DNA of 64,000 nt, taken from positions 1-64,000 of the forward strand of contig JAMLHK010000019.1 of NCBI GenBank assembly GCA_023957155.1. The letters run 5' to 3'. Of the stretch, positions 25,082 to 34,239 are shown piece by piece (position 1 is the first letter of the stretch; each line of letters opens with the position of its first letter). The stretch is from Chitinophagaceae bacterium (GTDB lineage: Bacteria; Bacteroidota; Bacteroidia; Chitinophagales; Chitinophagaceae). A program made the position numbers and the translations under genes. The notes below the pieces were generated by a model. That model was given only the letters and a program-made list of their open reading frames with translations. It had not been told where the DNA came from and made no database searches.

Positions 25082-26236
25082 ATGGCTCGCAAATTCTTCA
25101 GGCGCTTTCTTTTAATTACTTACCTTATTCTTGTTTTTGTTTTCCTTATAGCATGCCTTTCCCCTTTGCTAAACCCGGCAAACTGGTGGCATTTCGGGTT
25201 TTTAGGTTTGATTTTCCCCTACCTTTTAATTTCGCTGGTCCTCTTTTTAGCCGGATGGATTGTGGCCAGATCCCGCTGGAGCTGGGTAGCTGCAATTGCT
25301 TTAGTATTGGGATGGAAGAATATTACCTCTGTCTTCGCCTTTCACCCGTTAAGTTCGTTTAACAAAGAAAAGAAAGATGCCGGTGCCTTACGGGTGATGA
25401 CCTGGAACCTCAAGGGGTTTGCCCCCCCTGTTCCGCATGAAAAAGCAGATAAGAAAACAAGGATAGCCCATCTTGATAAAATATTTAACATTATCCGGGA
25501 CTATAACCCCGATGTTATTGCCATCCAGGAGTTTTATAGCATTGAATCTTCAAGCTGGTTTAATAATACTACCACGCTTAGCAATATGGGATACCGGTAC
25601 TATTTTTTCCCGGGGGACTTTTTACGATATAAAGACAATCGCAGCGGAACCGCTATTTTCTCAAAATACCCGCTTGTTGATTCTTTAAAAACAGTGATGC
25701 CCCAGGATGCGGAAGATAAAGTAGAAAGCCTGCTAAGTGCCGATATCGTATTCCAAACAGATACCGTAAGCCTGTTTACCGCTCACCTGCAATCTTACCA
25801 GTTTATGCCGGAGGATTACAGCAATTTTTCAAAAATCAGGAGAGACCCGGAGGAGAGAGTGGAGGCTTCGAAAAGTATTATCCGGAAAATGCGAACCGCT
25901 TTTAAAAAACGGGCAGTACAAACGGAAATTATTCGCAACCGGTTAGATGAGAGTACCTACCCGGAAATTTTTTGCGGCGATTTAAATGATGTCCCCAACT
26001 CGTACGCTTACTTTTCTGTAAAGAACAATAAGAGAGATGCCTTTATCGCTAAAGGATTCGGCTTCGGGCAAACTTTTTATAACCTGTCTTCTGATTTTAT
26101 GCGGCGGCTTCCCACGCTCAGGATTGACTATATTTTTACCGATCCCCGGTTTACCATAATACAGTGTGCCCGGATCCCCGTTGTCCTGTCGGATCACATC
26201 CCTGTTGTGGCTGATCTTAAATTAAACCGGCCATGA
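25082..26236 (+). CDS. Membrane-anchored endonuclease/exonuclease/phosphatase (EEP) family protein
   Basis: The protein has 384 residues. Three N-terminal membrane segments (about 8-30, 38-60, 66-85) precede an EEP domain: LRVMTWNLKGF, DVIAIQEFY (metal Glu), FTAHLQSYQ, FCGDLNDVPNS (GDxN) and the closing IDYIFTDP...LSDHIPVVADL (SDH). All catalytic motifs are intact. The domain hydrolyses phosphodiesters in lipid head groups, nucleic acids or similar. The substrate is unknown, and the anchor suggests a membrane or periplasmic one. Confidence 0.9.
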   Translation: MARKFFRRFLLITYLILVFVFLIACLSPLLNPANWWHFGFLGLIFPYLLISLVLFLAGWIVARSRWSWVAAIALVLGWKNITSVFAFHPLSSFNKEKKDAGALRVMTWNLKGFAPPVPHEKADKKTRIAHLDKIFNIIRDYNPDVIAIQEFYSIESSSWFNNTTTLSNMGYRYYFFPGDFLRYKDNRSGTAIFSKYPLVDSLKTVMPQDAEDKVESLLSADIVFQTDTVSLFTAHLQSYQFMPEDYSNFSKIRRDPEERVEASKSIIRKMRTAFKKRAVQTEIIRNRLDESTYPEIFCGDLNDVPNSYAYFSVKNNKRDAFIAKGFGFGQTFYNLSSDFMRRLPTLRIDYIFTDPRFTIIQCARIPVVLSDHIPVVADLKLNRP

Positions 26237-26286
26237 TCTCTGCTAACGGGTAAAAGCGTAATGATCACCCGGAATATTATTCCGTT

Positions 26287-26294
26287 TATATTTG
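26287..26294 (+). promoter_or_regulatory. -7 promoter box TATATTTG for cysS
   Basis: The box is an exact TAnnTTTG match, 30 nt before the cysS ATG. No good TTTG is visible at the -33 position. Confidence 0.5.
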
Positions 26295-26324
26295 CAATCA
26301 TTATATACAATATCAAATCAGGAT

Positions 26325-27827
26325 ATGGCAGAACTGAAAATATATAATTCCCTGACTAAGCAAAAAGAAGTATTTACACCCATTACACCCGGCTATGTAG
26401 GTATGTATGTATGCGGACCTACCGTATACAGCGATGTGCATTTAGGTAACTGCCGTACTTTTATTTCCTTTGATATTATTTATCGTTATTTCAAATACCT
26501 GGGATATAAGGTAAGATATGTGCGTAACATAACCGATGCAGGACACCTGGAAGGAGACCGGGATGAAGGAGATGATAAATTTTCAAAAAAAGCCCGGTTA
26601 GAACAGCTGGAACCTATGGAAATCGTTCAAAAATATACCCTGGGGTTTCATAAGGTGATGGAGTTATTCAACAATCTTCCACCTACCATTGAGCCTACGG
26701 CAACCGGCCATATTTCCGAACAAATTGAAATGGTGAAGCATATCCTGCAGAACGGCTATGCGTATGAAGTGGATGGCACCGTTTACTTTGATGTGGAAAA
26801 GTACGATAAAGAAAAGCCCTACGGTATTCTTACTAACCGGAAGCTGGAAGAATTATTAGAAGGTACACGCACCCTCAGCGGGCAGGATGAAAAAAAAGGC
26901 CGCCTGGATTTTGCCTTATGGGTTAAAGCAAAGCCCGAGCATTTAATGCAATGGCCTTCTCCCTGGGGTATGGGCTTTCCCGGATGGCACATAGAATGTT
27001 CGGCCATGAGTGGAAAATACCTGGGAACGAAATTTGATATTCATGGCGGTGGAATGGACCTGGCAGCAACCCATCATACCAATGAAATTGCCCAGTCTGA
27101 GGCCTGTTATAATGTTAATCCCGCCAATTACTGGATACATACCAATATGCTTACGGTAAACGGGGCCCGCATGAGCAAGACTGCCGGTAACGGGTTCTTA
27201 CCCGGCGAATTATTTACGGGCAGCCATCCCCTGCTTGAAAAAGCTTATGCGCCTATGACTGTTCGCTTTTTCATGCTGCAAACACATTACCGGAGTACGC
27301 TCGATTTCAGTAATGAAGCGCTGCAGGCCGCAGAAAAAGGATTGAAAAGACTCTGGGAAGCGTATCAAAACCTGGAACAACTGCAGCAGCAGGCCCAGGA
27401 GCTTTCCGATACCGCATCAGACACAGAAACAGACCGGCGCTGCCGGGCTTTCATTGAGGGTTTTGATACTTCAATGAACGATGATTTCAATACAGCCAAA
27501 GTACTGGCCAATATGTTTGAGCTGGTTCCCATCATCAATTCGTTTAAGGGCGGACAGATCCCATTAAACTACATCAACCGGGCAACATTCGACTTGCTGC
27601 AAAAACAGTTCAGCACCTATTTAACCGATATTTTCGGATTAAAAGAAGAAAAAGTGGCAGATAGCGGGCGCTTAGACAGTGTGTTGCAGTTACTGATACA
27701 AATAAGAAAAGAGGCAAGAGCGAGAAAAGATTTCGCAACATCCGATAAAATACGCAACGAGCTGCAACGGGAAGGTATTTTATTAAAAGATGAGAAAGAC
27801 GGGAGCGTGAGCTGGAATATTATCTAA
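26325..27827 (+). CDS. cysS: Cysteinyl-tRNA synthetase
   Basis: The protein has about 500 residues from ATG 26325; the upstream TTG at 26292 overlaps the promoter box. It shows the class I signatures: YVCGPTVYSDVHLGNCRTF (HIGH equivalent HLGN, with a zinc-ligand Cys) and ARMSKTAGN (KMSKS equivalent). The other zinc ligands lie in HIECSAM and HHTNEIAQSEA. The helical anticodon-binding C-terminus is complete. It charges tRNA-Cys in the cytoplasm. Confidence 0.97.
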   Translation: MAELKIYNSLTKQKEVFTPITPGYVGMYVCGPTVYSDVHLGNCRTFISFDIIYRYFKYLGYKVRYVRNITDAGHLEGDRDEGDDKFSKKARLEQLEPMEIVQKYTLGFHKVMELFNNLPPTIEPTATGHISEQIEMVKHILQNGYAYEVDGTVYFDVEKYDKEKPYGILTNRKLEELLEGTRTLSGQDEKKGRLDFALWVKAKPEHLMQWPSPWGMGFPGWHIECSAMSGKYLGTKFDIHGGGMDLAATHHTNEIAQSEACYNVNPANYWIHTNMLTVNGARMSKTAGNGFLPGELFTGSHPLLEKAYAPMTVRFFMLQTHYRSTLDFSNEALQAAEKGLKRLWEAYQNLEQLQQQAQELSDTASDTETDRRCRAFIEGFDTSMNDDFNTAKVLANMFELVPIINSFKGGQIPLNYINRATFDLLQKQFSTYLTDIFGLKEEKVADSGRLDSVLQLLIQIRKEARARKDFATSDKIRNELQREGILLKDEKDGSVSWNII

Positions 27828-27837
27828 AAAGCGGTTA

Positions 27838-28446
27838 ATGCATTATGTAGCGCATCTTTCTAAGGATAAACAACTGAAGCACCTGCTCCGGCGGCAACCC
27901 GTTTTTGAACTAAAGAAAAGAAAGGATATTCATGTATATCTCTGCGCTTCTATTATAAGCCAGCAGCTCTCGGTTAAAGTAGCCGATGTTATCTACAAGC
28001 GATTCCTTAACCTCTACGGATCCTCCCGCCCCAGCGCATTGCAGATAAGCCAGACCCCCGTGGACGTTTTACGGTCTGTTGGCCTGTCGGCAGCAAAAGC
28101 GAGCTATGTGCTCAACGTAGCTGCTTTCGCCATAGAGCATAGACTAACGGCCCGTAAGCTGAACCCAATGAATGACGAAGAAGTGATTGCTTATATTACG
28201 CAAATAAAAGGCGTGGGCAGGTGGACGGCAGAAATGCTGCTGATATTTGCCCTTGGGCGGGAAGATATCTTTTCGGCGGATGACCTGGGAATACAAACAG
28301 CCATGCGGCATTTGTATAGGCTGAACAATACGGATAAAAAAGCCCTCAGGCAGCAAATACTCAGCCTGTCGCAAAAATGGGCACCTTACCGCAGCTACGC
28401 CTGTCTGCACCTGTGGGCATGGAAAGATATGGAGGTGAAAGTCTGA
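27838..28446 (+). CDS. AlkA-like DNA-3-methyladenine glycosylase (HhH-GPD)
   Basis: The protein has 202 residues and starts 10 nt after cysS, so it is probably co-transcribed. The helix-hairpin-helix is IKGVGRWTAEMLLIFALGR, followed by the catalytic Asp in FSADDLGIQTAM. Residues CASIISQQLSVKVADVIYKR form the usual N-terminal helix pair. It removes alkylated bases in base excision repair. It is shorter than E. coli AlkA, lacking the N-terminal domain, as is common in this phylum. Confidence 0.9.
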   Translation: MHYVAHLSKDKQLKHLLRRQPVFELKKRKDIHVYLCASIISQQLSVKVADVIYKRFLNLYGSSRPSALQISQTPVDVLRSVGLSAAKASYVLNVAAFAIEHRLTARKLNPMNDEEVIAYITQIKGVGRWTAEMLLIFALGREDIFSADDLGIQTAMRHLYRLNNTDKKALRQQILSLSQKWAPYRSYACLHLWAWKDMEVKV

Positions 28447-28588
28447 AAACCTGCCGGCAGACAGGTGTAAGAATGGGGGAAAGACAGATACATCTTAGCT
28501 TATGGCGCTTTCCTATTGCACACCCTGCACCCTGTGACCTGAAACCTGTGAGGCCTCGTTGCTGCCAGCTTCCATCATCTCAATTAAT

Positions 28589-28619
28589 TTTGCCGGATAA
28601 TATAATCTCGCTATCTTTG
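28589..28619 (+). promoter_or_regulatory. Promoter of the rplK-rplA-rplJ-rplL operon
   Basis: TTTG (28589-28592), 19-nt spacer and TATCTTTG (28612-28619) form a textbook Bacteroidota promoter. The predicted leader before rplK is about 65 nt and contains GTCACGCC / GGCGTGAC (about 28649-28667), a perfect 8-bp inverted repeat. Confidence 0.8.
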
Positions 28620-28690
28620 CCGCCCCAAAAAGTTCTTTTTGTTTGGGAGTCACGCCGGTGGCGTGACGTTAACACCAAAAAACGTAAAAA

Positions 28691-29134
28691 ATGGCAAAAG
28701 AAATTACCGGCTATGTAAAGCTACAGGTAAAAGGAGGGCAGGCCAATCCTGCACCGCCTGTAGGTCCAGCGTTGGGTTCCAAAGGTATCAATATCATGGA
28801 ATTCTGTAAGCAGTTTAATGCACGTACGCAGGATAAAATGGGCAAAGTACTCCCCGTATTGATTACGGTGTATTCCGACAAATCTTTCGAGTTTATTATT
28901 AAAACGCCCCCCGCATCCGTTCAGTTATTGGAAGCAGCTAAAGCACAAAAGGGTTCCAAAGAACCCAACCGCAACAAAGTAGGGAAAGTAACCTGGAGCC
29001 AAGTTGAAGCAATCGCTAAAGACAAAATGTCTGATCTGAATTGCTTTACTACGGAAAGCGCAATGCGCCTGGTTGCCGGCACGGCACGCAGCATGGGAAT
29101 TACTGTTGATGGTAAAGCCCCGTGGGAAAATTAA
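28691..29134 (+). CDS. rplK: 50S ribosomal protein L11
   Basis: The protein has 147 residues, the usual length. The sequence [20 protein letters not shown] with [16 protein letters not shown], and the C-terminal rRNA-binding domain ([26 protein letters not shown]) identify it. L11 binds the GTPase-associated centre of 23S rRNA. It is the first gene of the operon, and the start is supported by the family's MAKEITGY N-terminus. Confidence 0.98.
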   Translation: MAKEITGYVKLQVKGGQANPAPPVGPALGSKGINIMEFCKQFNARTQDKMGKVLPVLITVYSDKSFEFIIKTPPASVQLLEAAKAQKGSKEPNRNKVGKVTWSQVEAIAKDKMSDLNCFTTESAMRLVAGTARSMGITVDGKAPWEN

Positions 29135-29162
29135 CTCTTCACTTTCCAAAAACTGAAAGAAA

Positions 29163-29855
29163 ATGGCAATCAGTAAAAAAAGAAAAGCTTCCGAAGCTAA
29201 AATAGATAAAACTAAAACGTATTCACTAAAGGAGGCTTCCGCTCTTGTTAAGGAAGTGAATACCACCAAATTCGACAGCTCTGTTGATATTCACCTCCGT
29301 TTGGGCGTTGATCCTAAAAAAGCCGACCAGGCTATCCGGGGTACAGTTACCTTACCTCACGGAACAGGTAAAACAAAAAGAGTATTGGTACTCTGCACTC
29401 CCGATAAAGAAGAAGCTGCAAAAAACGCAGGCGCTGATCACGTAGGGTTAGATGAATATGTAACGAAAATAGAAGGGGGATGGGTTGATGTAGATGTAAT
29501 AATAGCAACCCCTGCCGTAATGCCTAAAATTGGTAAACTGGGTAAAATATTAGGCCCACGTAACCTGATGCCCAATCCCAAAACAGGTACTGTTACCAAT
29601 GATGTGGCTGCTGCAGTAAATGAAGTGAAAGGTGGTAAAATAGCATTTAAGGTAGATAAAGCGGGTATTATTCACGCTTCCATCGGCCGGGTAAGTTTTC
29701 CTCCCGAGAAGATCGTGGAAAACAGCCAGGAATTTATCAATGCTATTATTAAAGCAAAACCGGCAACGGCTAAAGGCACTTATCTTAAAAGTGCTTATAT
29801 AGCCAGCACCATGAGCCCGGGTATTGCTATTGACACCAAATCATTTGTAAACTAA
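29163..29855 (+). CDS. rplA: 50S ribosomal protein L1
   Basis: The protein has 230 residues. Conserved segments are [58 protein letters not shown] and [14 protein letters not shown]. It binds the L1 stalk of 23S rRNA; in other bacteria L1 also represses its own operon. It lies 28 nt after rplK. Confidence 0.98.
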   Translation: MAISKKRKASEAKIDKTKTYSLKEASALVKEVNTTKFDSSVDIHLRLGVDPKKADQAIRGTVTLPHGTGKTKRVLVLCTPDKEEAAKNAGADHVGLDEYVTKIEGGWVDVDVIIATPAVMPKIGKLGKILGPRNLMPNPKTGTVTNDVAAAVNEVKGGKIAFKVDKAGIIHASIGRVSFPPEKIVENSQEFINAIIKAKPATAKGTYLKSAYIASTMSPGIAIDTKSFVN

Positions 29856-29882
29856 TGCTTTAACGGCATAAAATCTATTTGT

Positions 29883-30410
29883 ATGACCAAACAGGAAAAA
29901 AACGAAGTGATTGAATTGCTGAAAGGCAAGTTCTCTCAATATAATAACTTTTACGTTACCGATACAGAATCATTAACTGTAGCACAGGTAGTTAACCTGC
30001 GCCGTGCCTGCTATAATAAACAGGTGGAGATGAAAGTGGCTAAGAACACCCTTATTAAAAAGGCGCTGGAGTCTTTAGATAAGGAAAGATTTGCAGGCAT
30101 ATATGATTCTTTAAATAATGTAACGGCTTTGATGTTCTCCGAAAATGCCAAGGAGCCGGCTTTAATCATCAGCTCCTTCCGCAAGGAAACCAATGGTAAA
30201 AAGCCCGAACTGAAAGCAGCTTTCATTGATGGTGATGTGTTTGCCGGCGATGATCAGCTCCAGGCTTTAACCACACTGAAGAGCAAAAATGATCTTATCG
30301 GTGAAATCATCGGACTGTTACAATCACCGGCCAAGAATGTGATCAGCGCGTTAAACGCAGGAAACAAATTAGCCGGACTGATTAAAGCACTGGAAGAAAG
30401 AGCGAATTAA
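29883..30410 (+). CDS. rplJ: 50S ribosomal protein L10
   Basis: The protein has 175 residues. The sequence QYNNFYVTDTESLTVAQVVN, LRRACYNKQVEMKVAKNTLI and the C-terminal helix that binds L12 dimers (NVISALNAGNKLAGLIKALE) are typical. It forms the base of the L12 stalk. Two hairpins lie between it and rplL. Confidence 0.97.
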   Translation: MTKQEKNEVIELLKGKFSQYNNFYVTDTESLTVAQVVNLRRACYNKQVEMKVAKNTLIKKALESLDKERFAGIYDSLNNVTALMFSENAKEPALIISSFRKETNGKKPELKAAFIDGDVFAGDDQLQALTTLKSKNDLIGEIIGLLQSPAKNVISALNAGNKLAGLIKALEERAN

Positions 30411-30509
30411 AATGTGAGAAATGTGAAAGTATGGAAATATGAAAATTCATTTGCCACATTACTCACATTTACACATTTACACATTACTTATCCCCGGCCT
30501 GGGGGATAA
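30410..30509 (+). promoter_or_regulatory. Two hairpins in the rplJ-rplL intergenic region
   Basis: AAATGTGAGAAATGTG (30410-30425) pairs with CACATTACTCACATTT (30455-30470) with one mismatch, enclosing ATGAA/TTCAT. A second hairpin follows: TTATCCCC (30488-30495) with GGGGATAA (30502-30509). A T-run lies 12 nt later. The arrangement could attenuate, protect or process mRNA so that L12 is made in excess of L10. Confidence 0.55.
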
Positions 30510-30578
30510 TATACAAACAAATTTTTTTAATCACTCCGCCGGAGCACAGGCAATGAAGGCGGAAAAAATTTGAAAACA

Positions 30579-30956
30579 ATGGCAGATTTAAAAGCATTTG
30601 CTGAGCAGTTAGTAAGCTTATCAGTAAAAGAAGTAAACGAATTAGCAAAAATCCTGAAAGACGAGTATGGTATTGAGCCTGCTGCAGCTGCAGTAGCCGT
30701 AGCTGCCGGCCCTGCTGCCGGTGGTGCACCAGCCGCTGAGGAAAAAACATCCTTCAATGTGATACTGAAAGCAGCCGGAGCCAATAAGTTAGGCGTAGTA
30801 AAGATTGTTAAAGACCTTACCGGATTAGGACTGAAAGAAGCAAAAGACCTGGTTGACGGCGCTCCGAAACCCGTTAAAGAAGGTGTTGCTAAAGCAGAAG
30901 CTGATGATATTGCAGCTAAGCTGAAAGAAGCAGGAGCTGAAGTAGAAATCGCTTAA
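30579..30956 (+). CDS. rplL: 50S ribosomal protein L7/L12
   Basis: The protein has 125 residues from ATG 30579; a TTG at 30570 is rejected. The N-terminal dimer domain ([20 protein letters not shown]) is joined by an Ala/Pro hinge ([20 protein letters not shown]) to the C-terminal domain ([20 protein letters not shown]). It recruits translational GTPases. It is the last gene of the operon, followed by a terminator. Confidence 0.98.
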   Translation: MADLKAFAEQLVSLSVKEVNELAKILKDEYGIEPAAAAVAVAAGPAAGGAPAAEEKTSFNVILKAAGANKLGVVKIVKDLTGLGLKEAKDLVDGAPKPVKEGVAKAEADDIAAKLKEAGAEVEIA

Positions 30957-30981
30957 GCAGATTACGTAGAAAAATAACGCA

Positions 30982-31011
30982 AGTCATCCTGGTCACAGGG
31001 TGACTTTTTTT
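30982..31011 (+). terminator. Rho-independent terminator of the ribosomal operon
   Basis: AGTCATCCTG (30982-30991) pairs with CAGGGTGACT (30996-31005), one G-T pair, loop GTCA, followed by TTTTTT. Confidence 0.9.
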
Positions 31012-31061
31012 ATGGTAAAACCGGGGCGTTACACGGTTTTTGCACCGGTCTTCCTCCCTGC

Positions 31062-31802
31062 TCACAATTGCTTATTCATCAAAGGAAGTGCTGCCGCTAT
31101 TTCATTTACCTTTTCATACACTTCCGGAGTTTGCAGGTGCATCAGGTGCCTGTGATGATGCAGGTCCGTACCCAAAAACTCAATGAATTTATGTTTAAAA
31201 AGATGTGCGGCCATTTGTGCAACACCTTTGCCATAGTATCCGATTAAAGAAAGGATATTCACCTGGAACAAACAACCGGCATTCCTCAGCTCCTCATAAA
31301 TTGCGGGTTTCTTATGAAAATAAACATATCGTTCGGGATGCGCCAGAATAGGTTTATATCCCTTCATCTGGAGATTAAACAGCTTCTCTTTGTAATCGAA
31401 AGGTGCGCTGGCAAAGGAAAACTCCACCAGCACCAGGTTATCCTTTATGGTAAGTAAGGGTTCTTTATTTTGCAGGAGACTGTCGAAATGATCATCTAAA
31501 AAATATTCTGCCGCTGCCCACAGCTCCATATTGATCTTTCTTTTTTCGAGTTCCGCTTTCAGCTTTTCATATCCCCGCGTTATGGTTTGGCGGTTGTTGG
31601 GATAGAGGTCTGACATAAGGTGGGGAGTAGTGATCAGCTTTTCATAACCCGAATCCCGTAATCCTTCAATAAGTTGTATGGAAGTATCCATATCCGGCGA
31701 TCCGTCATCTATACCGGGTATCAGATGCGAATGCATATCACATTTCAGAATACTGAGATTACCGTTAAAAACGGGCTGCTTTTTCTTGAATAGAGAGAAC
31801 AT
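31062..31802 (-). CDS. CpsB/YwqE-type PHP-family protein tyrosine phosphatase
   Basis: The protein has 246 residues. PHP metal-ligand motifs are evident: CDMHSHLIPGIDDGS, TTPHLM, LAHPERY and GTDLHHHRH. CpsB-type phosphatases remove phosphate from the tyrosine tail of Wzc-like kinases and so control chain length and export. This fits the Wzc homologue with a Tyr-rich tail at the other end of the locus (54996-57380). It is the last gene of the locus, convergent with the ribosomal operon. Confidence 0.9.
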   Translation of the reverse strand: MFSLFKKKQPVFNGNLSILKCDMHSHLIPGIDDGSPDMDTSIQLIEGLRDSGYEKLITTPHLMSDLYPNNRQTITRGYEKLKAELEKRKINMELWAAAEYFLDDHFDSLLQNKEPLLTIKDNLVLVEFSFASAPFDYKEKLFNLQMKGYKPILAHPERYVYFHKKPAIYEELRNAGCLFQVNILSLIGYYGKGVAQMAAHLFKHKFIEFLGTDLHHHRHLMHLQTPEVYEKVNEIAAALPLMNKQL

Positions 31803-31825
31803 AGGAGACAGGGGATTTGAAACTG

Positions 31826-31837
31826 CCTGCCGGCAGG
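31826..31837. repeat. REP-like palindrome CCTGCCGGCAGG
   Basis: This is a perfect 12-bp palindrome between the phosphatase gene and fcl. Its core CTGCCGGCAG also occurs at 28451-28460 and 37295-37304, and GCCGGCAGG in a variant at about 34206. All four sites are intergenic. Confidence 0.55.
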
Positions 31838-31970
31838 TAGATTTAAAATTTGAGATTTGAGATGGCGGTCAGCAAGGTTTCAGGTATAATAACTCATAGC
31901 CGACTGCTCACTTCAGATTTGGGGTCTGACCCTCCTTTCGTCGGGTACCGACCCCATCATCTCCACATTC

Positions 31971-32918
31971 TCACATTTTCTTTTCCATTTTCTCATAATT
32001 GCGGGCATAAATTTTATATACTTCCGTTATTCCTTCCTTTAGACCCGTCCTGGCTTTCCATCCCAACGCATGCAGGCGACTTACATCCAGCAATTTCCTG
32101 GGCGTACCATCGGGTTTTGTCAAATCATGCTCAATGGCACCTTCATAACCTACAATTTCTTTTATCAGCAAAGCCAGTTCTTTTATAGTAATATCTTCGC
32201 CAACACCTATATTAATCAATCCGGGCTCATTATATTCCTGCATCAAAAAATAACAGGCATCCGCCAGATCATCCACATGCACAAACTCACGGCGCGGTGT
32301 ACCCGACCCCCAGATAACCACCCGATGAAGATCGTTAATCTTAGCCTCGTGAAACTTACGGATCAATGCAGGTAACACGTGTGAATTATTCAAATCATAA
32401 TTATCATTCGGTCCATACAGGTTAGTCGGCATCACTGATATAAAATTACACCCATACTGATCACGATATGCATCACACATCTTGATACCTGCTATTTTAG
32501 CAATAGCATACGGTTCATTTGTATGCTCCAGCAGCCCCGTTAGCAGGTATTCTTCCTTTAATGGCTGCGCCGCCAACTTAGGATAAATGCAGGATGAACC
32601 GAAAAACAGCAGTTTGTTAACTTTATTACGATATGCCGCATGGATCACATTGCCCTGGATCATCAGGTTATCGTACAGAAACTCAGCACGGTAGCTGTTA
32701 TTAGCCATAATGCCACCAACCTTTGCCGCTGACAAAAAAACATAATCAGGCTTCTCCTGCTCAAAGAAAGTTTCTACTGCCTGCTGACAACGCAGATCCA
32801 GTTCCGAAGATGTTCGTACAATAATACGATCAAATCCCTCCTGCCGGAGCTTCCTTACCATCGCCGATCCCACCATTCCCCGGTGGCCAGCTACGTATAT
32901 TTTATCGCTTCTATTCAA
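31971..32918 (-). CDS. fcl: GDP-L-fucose synthase
   Basis: The protein has 315 residues. It is a short-chain dehydrogenase with [14 protein letters not shown] (NADPH loop), the catalytic YAIAKIAG (Tyr-x3-Lys), and FFGSSCIYP and [20 protein letters not shown], specific to the fucose synthase family. It epimerises and reduces GDP-4-keto-6-deoxy-mannose to GDP-L-fucose. It follows gmd by 44 nt on the same strand, so the two steps are encoded together. Confidence 0.96.
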   Translation of the reverse strand: MNRSDKIYVAGHRGMVGSAMVRKLRQEGFDRIIVRTSSELDLRCQQAVETFFEQEKPDYVFLSAAKVGGIMANNSYRAEFLYDNLMIQGNVIHAAYRNKVNKLLFFGSSCIYPKLAAQPLKEEYLLTGLLEHTNEPYAIAKIAGIKMCDAYRDQYGCNFISVMPTNLYGPNDNYDLNNSHVLPALIRKFHEAKINDLHRVVIWGSGTPRREFVHVDDLADACYFLMQEYNEPGLINIGVGEDITIKELALLIKEIVGYEGAIEHDLTKPDGTPRKLLDVSRLHALGWKARTGLKEGITEVYKIYARNYEKMEKKM

Positions 32919-32944
32919 AACAGGCGGTTTGAGGTTTTAATATC

Positions 32945-32964
32945 AAATTTGAAATTTCAAATTT
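32945..32964. repeat. Perfect 20-bp palindrome between gmd and fcl
   Basis: AAATTTGAAATTTCAAATTT is self-complementary over 20 bp and fills most of the short gap. Related AAATTTGAGATTTGAG text lies at about 31846. It is a low-complexity intergenic element, of unknown role. Confidence 0.5.
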
Positions 32965-34078
32965 ATTCATATTGATTTTTTATCGTGAAGCCACTGTCTT
33001 CCAGCAGCTTTTCCCTTTTAAAGAGTTCCACATCAGCCGCTACCATTTCTTTCACCAGCGCCGGCAGGTCGTATGTGGGCTTCCAGCCCAAATTAATATG
33101 CGCTTTTGAGGCATCTCCGATCAGCAGATCTACTTCCGTAGGCCGGTAATATTTAGGGTCTACGGCTACTACCTCCTTACCTTTTTCCAGGGAATATTGT
33201 GGATTGGTACAGGACTGAACAATACCAACTTCCTTCTCCTCTTTTCCCTTAAAAGCAATTTCCACACCCACTTCGGCAAATGCCATACGAACAAATTCCC
33301 TCACAGGTGTTGTGATCCCGGTAGCAATAACATAGTCCTCGGGCTCATCCTGCTGTAATATCATCCACATAGCATGCACATAGTCTTTAGCATGTCCCCA
33401 ATCCCGTTGTGCATTCAGATTACCCAGGTATATCTTATCCTGCATACCCAATGCAATCTTTGCCACTCCGCGTGTGATCTTCCGGGTCACAAAAGTTTCC
33501 CCGCGTAGGGGTGATTCATGATTGAACAATATCCCATTGACAGCAAACATATTATATGCCTCACGATAATTTACTGTAATCCAGTACGCATATAATTTCG
33601 CAACAGCGTAAGGAGAGCGGGGATAAAACGGAGTAGTTTCCGACTGAGGCACGGCCTGTATCAAACCATATAATTCAGAGGTTGAAGCCTGGTATAGCTT
33701 CGTTTTGTTTATCAGCCCTAAAAACCGAATGGCTTCCAACAGGCGCAATGCACCGATACCATCCGCGTTAGCCGTATACTCAGGCGTTTCAAAACTTACA
33801 TGAACATGACTCATGGCAGCCAGATTATAAATCTCATCCGGCTGGGTTTCCTGTATGATGCGAATCAGGTTACTGGAGTCAGTGAGATCACCGTAATGCA
33901 ATTTCATACGCACGTTTTTTTCGTGTGGATCCTGATACAGGTGATCTATTCTTTCCGTGTTAAACAAAGAACTGCGCCTTTTGATACCGTGAACAAAATA
34001 CCCTTTCGATAGCAACAGCTCAGCGAGATAAGCTCCGTCCTGACCGGTAATACCGGTAATTAAAGCGGTTTTACTCAT
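32963..34078 (-). CDS. gmd: GDP-mannose 4,6-dehydratase
   Basis: The protein has 371 residues. It has the N-terminal Rossmann motif [16 protein letters not shown], the family-specific [20 protein letters not shown], and the active site [15 protein letters not shown] (Tyr-x3-Lys). It turns GDP-mannose into GDP-4-keto-6-deoxy-mannose, the shared precursor for fucose (fcl next door) and for the perosamine-type sugar suggested by the aminotransferase at 44039-45133. Confidence 0.97.
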   Translation of the reverse strand: MSKTALITGITGQDGAYLAELLLSKGYFVHGIKRRSSLFNTERIDHLYQDPHEKNVRMKLHYGDLTDSSNLIRIIQETQPDEIYNLAAMSHVHVSFETPEYTANADGIGALRLLEAIRFLGLINKTKLYQASTSELYGLIQAVPQSETTPFYPRSPYAVAKLYAYWITVNYREAYNMFAVNGILFNHESPLRGETFVTRKITRGVAKIALGMQDKIYLGNLNAQRDWGHAKDYVHAMWMILQQDEPEDYVIATGITTPVREFVRMAFAEVGVEIAFKGKEEKEVGIVQSCTNPQYSLEKGKEVVAVDPKYYRPTEVDLLIGDASKAHINLGWKPTYDLPALVKEMVAADVELFKREKLLEDSGFTIKNQYE

Positions 34079-34239
34079 GATACGATATAGTTAGTTTATA
34101 GTTTGTGAGTTTATGGTTTATAGTTGAGTTACGCCCTATTCCTTACACCTTTGTTACAGGTTACAACTTGCAGGGTAGATCTATCCCAAATTGATTTCCG
34201 AAGCAGCCGGCCGGCAGGTTTTCACACTTCCGCATTTTT

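Noticed and set aside
28377-28718. Open frame of 113 codons across the rplK promoter
   Set aside because: It overlaps the end of the glycosylase gene, the operon promoter and the rplK start, and its sequence has no conserved features.
30416-30487. CRISPR-like repeats (CACATTTACACATTTACAC)
   Set aside because: The units are too short and contiguous, without spacers; they form one arm of a hairpin and low-complexity text.
34090-34125. Direct repeats of GTTTATAGTTT/GTTTATGGTTTATAG
   Set aside because: Low-complexity intergenic text between gmd and the GT2 gene, with no structure or ORF that suggests a function.
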